Source of the DNA: Bacteroidota bacterium
Lineage (GTDB): Bacteria > Bacteroidota > Bacteroidia > Chitinophagales > Saprospiraceae
Length of the DNA: 15,366 bases
Assembly (NCBI GenBank): GCA_008501835.1
Contig: QQUB01000710.1
Coordinates: 1 to 15,366 of the forward strand
Direction of reading: 5' to 3'
Under the pieces are notes generated by a model. That model ran no database searches. It was not told the DNA's origin and saw only the letters and a program-made list of their open reading frames with translations. Shown here one piece after another: positions 1 to 7,263 of this stretch; the first letter of the stretch is position 1, and every line of letters starts with the position of its first letter. The position numbers and the translations under genes are program-made.

Positions 1-1
1 A

Positions 2-22
2 ACCAGCAACTAGTAACCAGCA
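2..22. repeat. Three tandem heptamers at the left window edge
   Basis: Three 7-bp units lie head to tail: ACCAGCA (2-8), ACTAGTA (9-15) and ACCAGCA (16-22). They sit just past the stop codon of porV and probably continue beyond the window edge. The unit shape (AC, pyrimidine, N, G, pyrimidine, A) is shared with the heptamer array at 12874-12901. No function is visible. With only three units, chance cannot be excluded for this locus alone. Confidence 0.6.
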
Positions 23-33
23 GCAATCATTCC

Positions 34-1233
34 CTACTCGTCCGCATCAAAAGCGCTGAAGTCGAACAATAAGGAGAAACGCAAAGTATTATCCAGCGGG
101 TTACGCTGTGTAGTTGTTGGTACGAGGTAGGAAATATTCATTCCGAAAATGTTGTATTTCAAACCAAGACCTACAGTGAAATATTTTCTGTTTCCTTTCT
201 GAGCGTGCTCTGAGAAGTATCCTGCTCTTACAGCAAATTGCTGATCATACCAGTATTCAACACCTACTGAGTACATCAACTCTTTCAATTCTTCACTGAA
301 CCCTTCCGGCGCATCACCAAAGGAAGAAAACATACCCGCGATAGATCCGATCTCTTTGTAATCAGGACCATTGCCGTCCGTATCACAATCATCTCCCTGA
401 CATGGTGTAGGAACCATCAGTTTATTTATATCAGTAGCAATAGTAAGCGTGTTGTAGTCATCAATATTCCATTCATAGGCAGCTCCAATTCCAAGGTTAG
501 TAGGAATGAAGTCTTTGAGCAATGAACGTGTATAGGTTACCTTGGAACCGATATTAGTGATGGCTAATCCGAAGTTAAGATTGTCTCCGGATTTCAATTC
601 ATTTTTATAAAAAACGGAAAGATCCGCTGCACCTGCAAGAGCTGGTTCGATTACATCACCACCTTCTGTCTGTTGACCTGAGGCGAGGTTTGAGTAGATG
701 AATTTTCCAGTCAAAGCCGCTGAGAAATTGTCCGTCAATTTACGGGAATAAGCAAGGGCCACTTCAAATTCATTAGGTTTACCAGTATTCAAAGCCATAC
801 CGTTGGCATCAGTAAACTGAATGCTACCCAGGGAGAAGTAACGCAATCCGTAACCGAAAGCCTGTAGATCGTTGACCTTAATAAACCCTGACAGGTAAGC
901 AAGGTAAACATCATTCAGCCCTAATGATCTTAGCCAGGGGGTATAGGTGGCAGATAGACCGGCATTATCTTCAATAAAAGCAAGTTTGGATGCATTGAAG
1001 TGCATGGCGTTGGCATCAGGTGAAATGGCCAGACCAACATCACCCATGGCGCCTGAACGTGCATCGGCAACAATGCGTAAAAATGGAACAGCCGTTAATA
1101 CAGCATTGGTACAAGGGGTTCCGTCGAGGTTGTAGTATTTTCCGTTTTCCTCATAACAATACTGGGCTTCCGCTGAATTGAAAAAGCCGAGCATAACCAT
1201 CAAAAAAGAAGTAGCAATAATTAAATTCTTCAT
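34..1233 (-). CDS. porV: Type IX secretion system outer-membrane shuttle protein PorV
   Basis: PorV (LptO) is an outer-membrane beta-barrel of the FadL type. It collects cargo carrying the T9SS C-terminal signal from the SprA/Sov translocon and passes it to the PorU sortase in the attachment complex. Visible support: a signal peptide (hydrophobic stretch ending SAEAQ), then the family hallmarks TAVPFLRI, DARSGAMGDVG, SPDANAMHFN, YTPWLRSLG, LAYLSGF and RYFSLGSIQFTD, and later FGDAPEGFSEELKE and VGVEYWYDQQFAVRAGYF. The full length of about 400 residues is normal. I chose the Met at 1233 because it gives a standard signal peptide (MKNLII...); an in-frame ATG at 1248 would add MLEYL. Two segments carry paired cysteines, one just after the signal peptide and one in a mid-barrel acidic loop. 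The gene lies downstream of porU on the same strand, with a gap of about 400 bp that may hold its own promoter. Confidence 0.95.
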   Translation of the reverse strand: MKNLIIATSFLMVMLGFFNSAEAQYCYEENGKYYNLDGTPCTNAVLTAVPFLRIVADARSGAMGDVGLAISPDANAMHFNASKLAFIEDNAGLSATYTPWLRSLGLNDVYLAYLSGFIKVNDLQAFGYGLRYFSLGSIQFTDANGMALNTGKPNEFEVALAYSRKLTDNFSAALTGKFIYSNLASGQQTEGGDVIEPALAGAADLSVFYKNELKSGDNLNFGLAITNIGSKVTYTRSLLKDFIPTNLGIGAAYEWNIDDYNTLTIATDINKLMVPTPCQGDDCDTDGNGPDYKEIGSIAGMFSSFGDAPEGFSEELKELMYSVGVEYWYDQQFAVRAGYFSEHAQKGNRKYFTVGLGLKYNIFGMNISYLVPTTTQRNPLDNTLRFSLLFDFSAFDADE

Positions 1234-1279
1234 GAGATATTCAAGCATTTAATAAATGAATTACAAAATATTTAAACAC

Positions 1280-1379
1280 CGATTTATCTAATTAAAATTT
1301 TAAATCTGATTGTCTGCCTGCATTTGCAGGAAAGCAGGTTTTAAATTTTGTAGTGTTTTATTTCTTGTCTGATAAATCG
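1280..1379. repeat. Nested inverted repeats upstream of porV
   Basis: Three roughly concentric pairs of arms lie in the porU-porV gap. The outer arms CGATTTATC (1280-1288) and GATAAATCG (1371-1379) match over 9 bp. The middle arms AAAATTTTAAATCTG (1294-1308) and CAGGTTTTAAATTTT (1335-1349) match at 13 of 15 positions. The core is CCTGCATTTGCAGG (1317-1330). In an mRNA reading through from porU, or from a promoter inside the gap, this would be a folded leader ending about 45 nt before the porV start. It could also be an old palindromic element. There is no T-tract of the kind expected of an intrinsic terminator. Confidence 0.6.
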
Positions 1380-1452
1380 TTAGTTTTATTTTCTCTTTAG
1401 GGCGTAATTAAAAAAATCACGCAAATATACTATTTCCTAGCTGTTTTAACTT

Positions 1453-1506
1453 ACTGAGGAGATAAGGAAACAACCGTTTTCTGGTCCGGGATACCGTTTC
1501 CTCAGT
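1453..1506. repeat. Inverted repeat in the porU-porV gap with overlapping arms
   Basis: ACTGAGGA (1453-1460) is the perfect reverse complement of TCCTCAGT (1499-1506). Inside it, GGAAAC (1466-1471) pairs with GTTTCC (1496-1501). The two right arms overlap by three bases, so the hairpins compete unless a base-triple junction is split. Together with the nested repeat at 1280-1379, it makes most of the 1249-1637 gap structured. I see no gene in that gap. Confidence 0.45.
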
Positions 1507-1637
1507 GTTTCTATTAGGTTTTACTGCTTCTGGGGTGTTTTTGTTGCATGAACAATCAACCCGCAAGTTTCAAATAATTCCTGTTTCAGAATCATGTATA
1601 TCAAAGACCCTGCCACTTTTACGAAAAAAAGCGATTT

Positions 1638-4600
1638 TTATTTTAGGATAACTAATTTTTCAAAGGCACTTTCACCTTTTAAATCGTCACTTCCGGAGTT
1701 TCTTACTCTCGTCAGCACTTTATATGCATAAACACCTTTACCTATCCGGTCCCCGAAATCGTCAGTTCCATCCCATTCAATACAATCATCCTGTCTGATG
1801 GCACCGTCTGTGATCATGGTTTGTTCAATAGTTTTAATCAGCCTGCCCGAAACGGTATATATCCTTATAAGGACGTCCATTTCCACGCCGGGCATGTTGT
1901 GGTCAAACTGGAAACAAGTACGATCAAAAAATGGATTTGGGTAATTAAATACATGTTCAAGAGCCACGCCAGCATCTGAAGCTACTACGAACTCAGTATA
2001 ACCTTCCGCTGAATTATTGGCAACATCCCAGGCTTTTACCCGCATAGTGTGACGCCCTTCTTCCAAATCCGACAATGGATATTTGACCATACCTTTGGTA
2101 TAATCATCCAGTTCTGCCTCATAAAAATCATTGAGCACCAAAGTGTTTTGAGTATTGTCATCAATCAAACCTTCCAAATCGTGACCGATACTGTTGCCAA
2201 CAACATTTATTCCGTTATCGTCAGAGAGCTTAACCAAAAGTGTCGGATCACTATTGGTAATTCCTCCAAAGACAAAGTCCTCCGTATTCATAAAAACCTC
2301 AACATTAGGGCCCTGATCATCAGTAAACCCTTCTGCTGAAATGCCTCCAATGACAATATCCTTTGAGTATCCGTCCGCATCTATCATCTTGTCTGTATCC
2401 GCCGCATAATAGCTGATCTTTCCGAGGCCGAATTCATAATTGATGTCTTTAGGGATGATGCAGGTAAAGGAAAACCGCCCGTTAGCAACAGTGGCCCTTC
2501 CTTTGAAAAGCACGTTTTTCTGGATCTGGAACTCTCTGTATGGACTTCCCGGATCCTGCTGCAAGGTTGAGTAGGTCTGATCCTTATCGTAAATAGTCGG
2601 ATAGATCGTTCCGTTAAAGGCTTCAAAAATATTGCCTTCTTCGTCCAGTACCACACCTTCGATCACCACCTGCTCGAGGGCTTTAATGGTGTCCGGTTCC
2701 GTTTGAGAAACATCAGTTCCATTGATTTTGGTAGTCAGAATATCGTATTGTGGAACGGCCACTGCCTGTGATGGATCTCCCATGAGGGCGAATTTCCTCG
2801 AGTTCAGTCCGGTGACACTGGCCACTGCATTTTTTGCTGAAATGAAGATATCTCCCATGGTCTTGTTATGGTCGTCATCAGGGGTCAACAACTGCCGGAC
2901 TGTCTCATTGGTAAGCGTAGAATTGGCATTGGCATATACTGCTCTTGTGGTAGTGAATAAGGCAATCGCTCCTCCGGTTGGATTCAGGAAGGTCTCTTCC
3001 CCTCCGGATACAAATGCAGGATCATCAAATGCCGTGAAAGAACAGGTAGCAGTAATAAATAATGGATAATGCTCTTCATTTTTCCAGTTCAGAATGTCGG
3101 AGATATTCAATATTCTTTCCTGTGCCCAACCCTTCGGGCCACCGTGACCAAGATAGGTTACTGCCAGTACACCTTTAAAGATGGATTTATTCAAACTGGA
3201 GGTAACGTCCGGAGATCTTTCTCCCGCTGAGGTTGAAACCTGGGGGAAGGCATCCACGAACAATTTATCAACATTGAAAGACGGAAATTCATTACGAACG
3301 ATATCCGCAGCGATGTTGGCATCGTCAAAATGGGTGCCGGTATCTTCATCATCACCCAGAAATACCATCCTGGTGCGCCAGTCTCTCATCCGTTCCGGAT
3401 GCTCATCATACATGATTACTTTATCCACAACTTGTTGTGCCTCTTCTTCACTGGCTACAGGAAACCGCCCAACAGCCACATTCAGGTCGCCTCCGAGCGG
3501 ATCGTTGGTAACTTCGTGATATAGAATGCCGACGTAGTCATCCGTTGGAAAGTTGAACAAGGGGTTGGCACTATCCCGCTCAAAAGTCGGAATATAATGG
3601 TAATCCAGACCATAGATATTTCTGAAATCAAAGGACGCATCTCCAAACAGTAAGAGATATTTGAAATTATCGGAACGGTCGTAGAGCATGCGGGCAAAAT
3701 CCCTGATCGCGGTTGGGTCCTGGCGTCCAGAGGAAAATTCGTTGTACAGCTGATCAATTCGGATCAGAGCTACCGAATAATTATTATGAGCACTCCTGTG
3801 CTGAGCCAATTGCTGGGCCTGAGCCTCGAATGCCAAAGGATAAAGGATCACCAGATCTGCATCCGTAATACTATGGATATTCTGATTTTCGATCTTGTCA
3901 ACAAAGCCCGGCTGTAATAATGCTTGAGAAGGATCAAATGCAATGAACTGTCTCAATTCGGTTGTTGCGGCATTGAATTCAAGGGTGCCGCCATTCAATG
4001 AAGCCTGTTGTCTTTTTACAGCCAATGGTTCCGTGATATCCCAAATGAGCAGATTGGAACTGGCTCCTGATAAGTTAAATTGGGTAGAACTTTGTCCGAT
4101 GCTTTGAATGTCCCTGAAGTGCATTTGTTCACCGGACATAGTCAATTGTCTTCTGGCATTGATCTGGATATAATCCAGCCAGGCTTCGCTGGGACTGGAT
4201 GTCGCAGGAAGCGGATATTCGACAGTTATATCAATATCTCCTGAAGTAAGTGTAACCTCTTCCTCAATGGTTGCCCATTTGAAATAATCTATAATATTAT
4301 CGTTCTTGCCTGAAAGTATGGAAATGGCCGATGCATAAGAACTCTGGAAGGTCTGACTATTGATGGACAAGTTGAAACGAGAAGTTACATCGGTTCGCAA
4401 TGGCATTCTTGCATTTAACTTGACCGGAGTGGAAGTGACCAGGTTTGGAATGTTGAAGATGTTCTCATAATCATAACTACGGGCGACTTTAAAATAATCC
4501 CCGAACCACTGCTGACCTGAACCTTCTGTTCTCGACCATTCGTGATAAACGTTCAGCGTTTCTTCTTCAAAACGATAATAATCATCAAATTGACTGGTGC

Positions 4601-5501
4601 TATAGTCGGCTGAGGGCAGGCTGCTTTCTTCCTGCACACGCAGACCGTTTCCTGCACTTATTTTTAAAAATACAAAGTTCCTGGTATCGTAGATGTTCTG
4701 TTTCCTGTTAAAAATCTGATCATCGGAATCGTAATACCATTTGTTTGGGCCTTCAGCGTAAAAAACGATATAGTCTCCTGAATCAAAGCTGCCATCATCC
4801 TGCCCCTGGATCCAAATGGCATTTTCTGTAAGATCATCAACACGTTCGGTTTCTGAGTAAGAAGGCAACATACCCCCTTCATTACCGTAGATTTTTATTG
4901 TTTTTGGATCGACATTGTCAATGTCAATGTTCATTTCATCTTTGAGAAAACTGTAAGTGAGTTTGTGAATACCCGTTTGACTGATAGCCAGTTTATAAAT
5001 ATCACCGTCTGCCAGAGCGGAAGTTTCGGTATTCTCAGGACCTCTCAACGTTATGGTTGGTTCAGGAATAAAACGTATGTTGAATTGGAAATTGATGAGT
5101 CTTTGATATTGGCCATTCCTTTTTACAATAGGAACAAAAGCAATCTTGCCGTAATAGTCATTTCGATCCCTTCCAATGGTGGTTTTGAAAATAAGTCTTT
5201 CGCTCAGGTGTTCATCTGCCACCGAGGCCTGCATTGGGAAAGGTTCAAATTCAGTATTAATGATTTCTACCTCAACCCGGCCATTGGAAGGCAGGTCAAA
5301 ACGTTTGAGGTAATATGGAAGACCATCATAAAGATCAGAAATCACTCCTCCGTCAAATTTCCAGATTTGGACGGTTTCATCCGCAATGGAAACTTCATGG
5401 ACTTCCTCATTCCAGTTTAGGTTACCGGAAATGTTAATTTGGGCAAAGGCACTTATTTGGCAAATTGTTGCCAAGACCAGGAGAGTAGTCTTTATTTTCA
5501 T
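1638..5501 (-). CDS. porU: Type IX secretion system sortase PorU (C25 family)
   Basis: PorU is the cell-surface cysteine peptidase of the T9SS attachment complex. It cuts off the C-terminal signal of cargo and transfers the mature protein to the surface lipopolysaccharide anchor. The 1287-residue product starts with a signal peptide (MKIKTTLLVLATICQISAFAQ). It has a long N-terminal beta-rich region, then a gingipain-type C25 domain at about 549-915. The likely catalytic pair is His786 in TYLGHGGPKGWAQE and Cys820 in LFITATCSFTAFDDP; ALMGDPSQ closes the domain. The end (about 1182-1287) has NYPNPF, YTVSGRLI, WDGTDDFGDRIGKGVYAYKV and a final KLVILK, which is the shape of a T9SS C-terminal domain. 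PorU is known to keep this domain. Length and motifs are complete with no frameshift. It is transcribed divergently from the PorP/SprF gene and lies upstream of porV. Confidence 0.96.
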   Translation of the reverse strand: MKIKTTLLVLATICQISAFAQINISGNLNWNEEVHEVSIADETVQIWKFDGGVISDLYDGLPYYLKRFDLPSNGRVEVEIINTEFEPFPMQASVADEHLSERLIFKTTIGRDRNDYYGKIAFVPIVKRNGQYQRLINFQFNIRFIPEPTITLRGPENTETSALADGDIYKLAISQTGIHKLTYSFLKDEMNIDIDNVDPKTIKIYGNEGGMLPSYSETERVDDLTENAIWIQGQDDGSFDSGDYIVFYAEGPNKWYYDSDDQIFNRKQNIYDTRNFVFLKISAGNGLRVQEESSLPSADYSTSQFDDYYRFEEETLNVYHEWSRTEGSGQQWFGDYFKVARSYDYENIFNIPNLVTSTPVKLNARMPLRTDVTSRFNLSINSQTFQSSYASAISILSGKNDNIIDYFKWATIEEEVTLTSGDIDITVEYPLPATSSPSEAWLDYIQINARRQLTMSGEQMHFRDIQSIGQSSTQFNLSGASSNLLIWDITEPLAVKRQQASLNGGTLEFNAATTELRQFIAFDPSQALLQPGFVDKIENQNIHSITDADLVILYPLAFEAQAQQLAQHRSAHNNYSVALIRIDQLYNEFSSGRQDPTAIRDFARMLYDRSDNFKYLLLFGDASFDFRNIYGLDYHYIPTFERDSANPLFNFPTDDYVGILYHEVTNDPLGGDLNVAVGRFPVASEEEAQQVVDKVIMYDEHPERMRDWRTRMVFLGDDEDTGTHFDDANIAADIVRNEFPSFNVDKLFVDAFPQVSTSAGERSPDVTSSLNKSIFKGVLAVTYLGHGGPKGWAQERILNISDILNWKNEEHYPLFITATCSFTAFDDPAFVSGGEETFLNPTGGAIALFTTTRAVYANANSTLTNETVRQLLTPDDDHNKTMGDIFISAKNAVASVTGLNSRKFALMGDPSQAVAVPQYDILTTKINGTDVSQTEPDTIKALEQVVIEGVVLDEEGNIFEAFNGTIYPTIYDKDQTYSTLQQDPGSPYREFQIQKNVLFKGRATVANGRFSFTCIIPKDINYEFGLGKISYYAADTDKMIDADGYSKDIVIGGISAEGFTDDQGPNVEVFMNTEDFVFGGITNSDPTLLVKLSDDNGINVVGNSIGHDLEGLIDDNTQNTLVLNDFYEAELDDYTKGMVKYPLSDLEEGRHTMRVKAWDVANNSAEGYTEFVVASDAGVALEHVFNYPNPFFDRTCFQFDHNMPGVEMDVLIRIYTVSGRLIKTIEQTMITDGAIRQDDCIEWDGTDDFGDRIGKGVYAYKVLTRVRNSGSDDLKGESAFEKLVILK

Positions 5502-5530
5502 CAGTGTAGAAATTTTTCTGTGATTGAAAA

Positions 5531-5547
5531 ATGCAAAATTTTTGCAT
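5531..5547. promoter_or_regulatory. 17-bp palindrome upstream of porU
   Basis: ATGCAAAA and TTTTGCAT face each other across a single T. The symmetric 8-bp arms lie 30 bp before the porU start codon, in the porU promoter or leader region. The short spacer fits a dimeric repressor site better than an RNA hairpin. No regulator can be named from this sequence. Confidence 0.4.
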
Positions 5548-5678
5548 AATTGTAACCACTTTGCTTTTGCTGATGTTCTTCAATCATATACCTTTTATTA
5601 GGTGTGATGTCAAACATCGGCTGATTTATCCGAATAGTAGTTTGTCGAATTTTGAATCACATACGCAACTACGAACAA

Positions 5679-5711
5679 TAAACGTTCAGTAAACGTGGTT
5701 GCATGTTGCAT
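5679..5711. promoter_or_regulatory. Paired direct repeats in the porU/sprF-type divergent control region
   Basis: TAAACGT occurs at 5679-5685 and again at 5690-5696, one helical turn (11 bp) apart. Immediately after it, GTTGCAT occurs twice in tandem (5698-5711). The core TTGCAT also forms the right arm of the palindrome at 5531-5547. The whole 5502-5814 stretch has no credible gene and separates two divergently read T9SS genes. A weak -7-like TACCTTTT at 5756-5763 on the plus strand is one mismatch from TAnnTTTG. Confidence 0.35.
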
Positions 5712-5814
5712 ATTGTCAAATTTAACATTCGTGAAGAGTTTAAGGTCGCTTAGATTACCTTTTTTCTGTTGCAAATGTCTTCAAAAAATCGTTTTTTGCT
5801 GAAAATTACATACT

Positions 5815-6843
5815 ATGATGCGTAGGATTTTGATTCTGGGGCTATTGTTTTTTACTGTTTCTTCAAACGCGCAGGACCCCGTTTTTAGTCAATTTTATTC
5901 CACTCCACTTCAGTTGAACCCTGCTTTTGCCGGGGTTACATACGCTCCTCGCATTACCCTGAATTACCGAAACCAATATCCTAACTGGCCGAATGCCTAT
6001 GCAACTTACGCTGCCACCTATGAGCAATCAGTCGAAGCTTTAAATAGTGGTTTTGGCTTAATAGTGATGACCGATGCAGCCGGAGATAAAGTTTACAGGA
6101 GCAACCGCATTTCCGGAGTTTTTGGATACAAAGTCCGGATCAAAAGAGAACATGTTTTAAAATTTGGTGTTCAGGCCGGGATTATTCAATCTTTTGTTGA
6201 CTGGGATAGATTACAGTTTGTCGATCAATTTGATGAATTGAATGGCATAGGCGACGGTGGAGGAGGAACTAATCCGACTGAAGAGATCAGGCCAGAATCC
6301 CTTAATCGCACCATTCCCGATATTTCTGCAGGTATCATGTATTACAGTCCAAAGTTCCATGCCGGGTTTTCGGTTAAACATCTCAACTCGCCGGATGATG
6401 ATCTTCTGTTAATAAATAATAACCTTCAGGCTGGGCTTCCATTACGGCTTACCGCACATGGTGGTTGGGAAGTAATTTTGGAAAAAGGCAATAACCGCAG
6501 ACCGCCAACGTTCATATCTCCTAACCTGATGTTTGTTAAACAAGGTGATTTCGGCCAGATCAACGGAGGTGTATATGCCGGCCTCAGGCAGTTTTACGGA
6601 GGCCTTTGGTACAGACATACTTTCTCGAATCCGGATGCAATCATCGCTCTTGTAGGTTACAAAGTAGGGGTGATGCGTATCGGATACAGTTTTGATCTTA
6701 CGGTTTCCAACCTGGCCACTGCTCCGGGAGGAACAGGTGGAACACACGAAGTTTCCCTGAGTTTCAACTTTGAGGATAGCAAGGAATTCAAAAGGAAGAG
6801 AGCTTCCCGCCGGTATACGGATTGCTTTAATTTCCTGAACTAG
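5815..6843 (+). CDS. PorP/SprF family type IX secretion system membrane protein
   Basis: This family consists of outer-membrane beta-barrels of the Bacteroidota. Some (PorP) belong to the core T9SS. Others (SprF) serve one large secreted adhesin such as SprB. Visible support: a signal peptide ending SSNAQ; the family's N-terminal signature DPVFSQFYSTPLQLNPAFAG followed by RITLNYRNQYPNWP; and the C-terminal run HEVSLSFNF with a late cysteine in YTDCFNF (Cys337). The length of 342 residues is usual. Two adjacent ATG codons (5815 and 5818) are possible starts, with no clear Shine-Dalgarno site. No adhesin gene is present in the window, so the partner cannot be assigned; its place between porU and gldJ suggests a core role, but that is inference. 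PorP and SprF cannot be separated from sequence alone here. Confidence 0.93.
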   Translation: MMRRILILGLLFFTVSSNAQDPVFSQFYSTPLQLNPAFAGVTYAPRITLNYRNQYPNWPNAYATYAATYEQSVEALNSGFGLIVMTDAAGDKVYRSNRISGVFGYKVRIKREHVLKFGVQAGIIQSFVDWDRLQFVDQFDELNGIGDGGGGTNPTEEIRPESLNRTIPDISAGIMYYSPKFHAGFSVKHLNSPDDDLLLINNNLQAGLPLRLTAHGGWEVILEKGNNRRPPTFISPNLMFVKQGDFGQINGGVYAGLRQFYGGLWYRHTFSNPDAIIALVGYKVGVMRIGYSFDLTVSNLATAPGGTGGTHEVSLSFNFEDSKEFKRKRASRRYTDCFNFLN

Positions 6844-6891
6844 GAAATTATTGGTTTGATACTGATCCGTAAACAACGTCAAATCGACCAA

Positions 6892-6929
6892 CGGGAGATC
6901 CCGCCGAAGGGAAACACTAAGTGTCGGGA
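6892..6929. repeat. Hairpin cluster downstream of the PorP/SprF gene
   Basis: CGGGA (6892-6896), TCCCG (6899-6903) and CGGGA (6925-6929) allow the middle arm to pair with either neighbour. The 11-bp palindrome ACACTAAGTGT (6914-6924) lies between. The cluster begins about 50 bp after the stop codon, and no T-run follows. It may stabilise or end the upstream transcript, but this is uncertain. Confidence 0.35.
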
Positions 6930-7022
6930 CAATATTAAACCAAATCTTGGGTTCAATTGAAAAACTTTGTCGGCAAGACTGATTTTAACCCGGAAAATTT
7001 TTTTTGACCAAATAAATAAACC

Positions 7023-7062
7023 AAATTTGGGGCTTCCAAAATTACACGTGAGCCCAAAATTT
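7023..7062. terminator. Possible terminator hairpin in the 420-bp gap before gldJ
   Basis: AAATTTGGGGCT (7023-7034) and AGCCCAAAATTT (7051-7062) pair at 11 of 12 positions around a 16-nt loop. A GC core is flanked by A/T, as in weak bidirectional terminators. It lies 180 bp after the PorP/SprF stop codon. The rest of 6844-7263 has no gene, only the hairpin cluster at 6892, this stem, a palindrome at 7129 and a promoter element at 7224. Confidence 0.35.
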
Positions 7063-7128
7063 TAAAAATCTCATCAGGTTTCGGACAGAATTTTTGTTAA
7101 ACTACAATAATTTCGCGTGAAAAGGGTT

Positions 7129-7143
7129 TATCATATTATGATA
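7129..7143. promoter_or_regulatory. 15-bp palindrome upstream of gldJ
   Basis: TATCATA and TATGATA are perfect reverse complements around one T. The centre lies about 90 bp before the -7 element of gldJ and 128 bp before its start codon. The size and symmetry suit a dimeric DNA-binding protein, but AT-rich palindromes of this length also arise by chance. Confidence 0.35.
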
Positions 7144-7223
7144 GATTGCTGACAAAACGCAAATAAAAAAAAGGCTTTAAGTGTTAAATTTGGAAGAGCC
7201 CAATGTAAAAAGAACATTTTCAC

Positions 7224-7231
7224 TATATTTG
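7224..7231 (+). promoter_or_regulatory. Bacteroidota-type -7 element of gldJ
   Basis: TATATTTG matches the phylum's TAnnTTTG consensus exactly. It would place the transcript start near 7238 and give a leader of about 26 nt. I do not find a TTG/TTTG -33 element at the usual 19-21 bp distance; the nearest TTTG (7189-7192) is too far upstream. Confidence 0.5.
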
Positions 7232-7252
7232 CTCGTCATTTCTCAAAAATTT

Positions 7253-7260
7253 AAGGAAGG
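7253..7260 (+). promoter_or_regulatory. Purine-rich Shine-Dalgarno site of gldJ
   Basis: AAGGAAGG ends 3 nt before the ATG. None of the other start sites in the window shows a comparable site, which fits the general rarity of Shine-Dalgarno sequences in Bacteroidota. It fixes the gldJ start at 7264. Confidence 0.6.
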
Positions 7261-7263
7261 AAA

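Noticed and set aside
5756..5763. TACCTTTT as a firm -7 promoter element for the PorP/SprF gene
   Set aside because: One mismatch to TAnnTTTG and no -33 partner at the right distance; too weak to list as its own feature.
6442..6891. 149-codon minus-strand frame across the end of the PorP/SprF gene
   Set aside because: It overlaps a confident gene, has no family features and no plausible start context.
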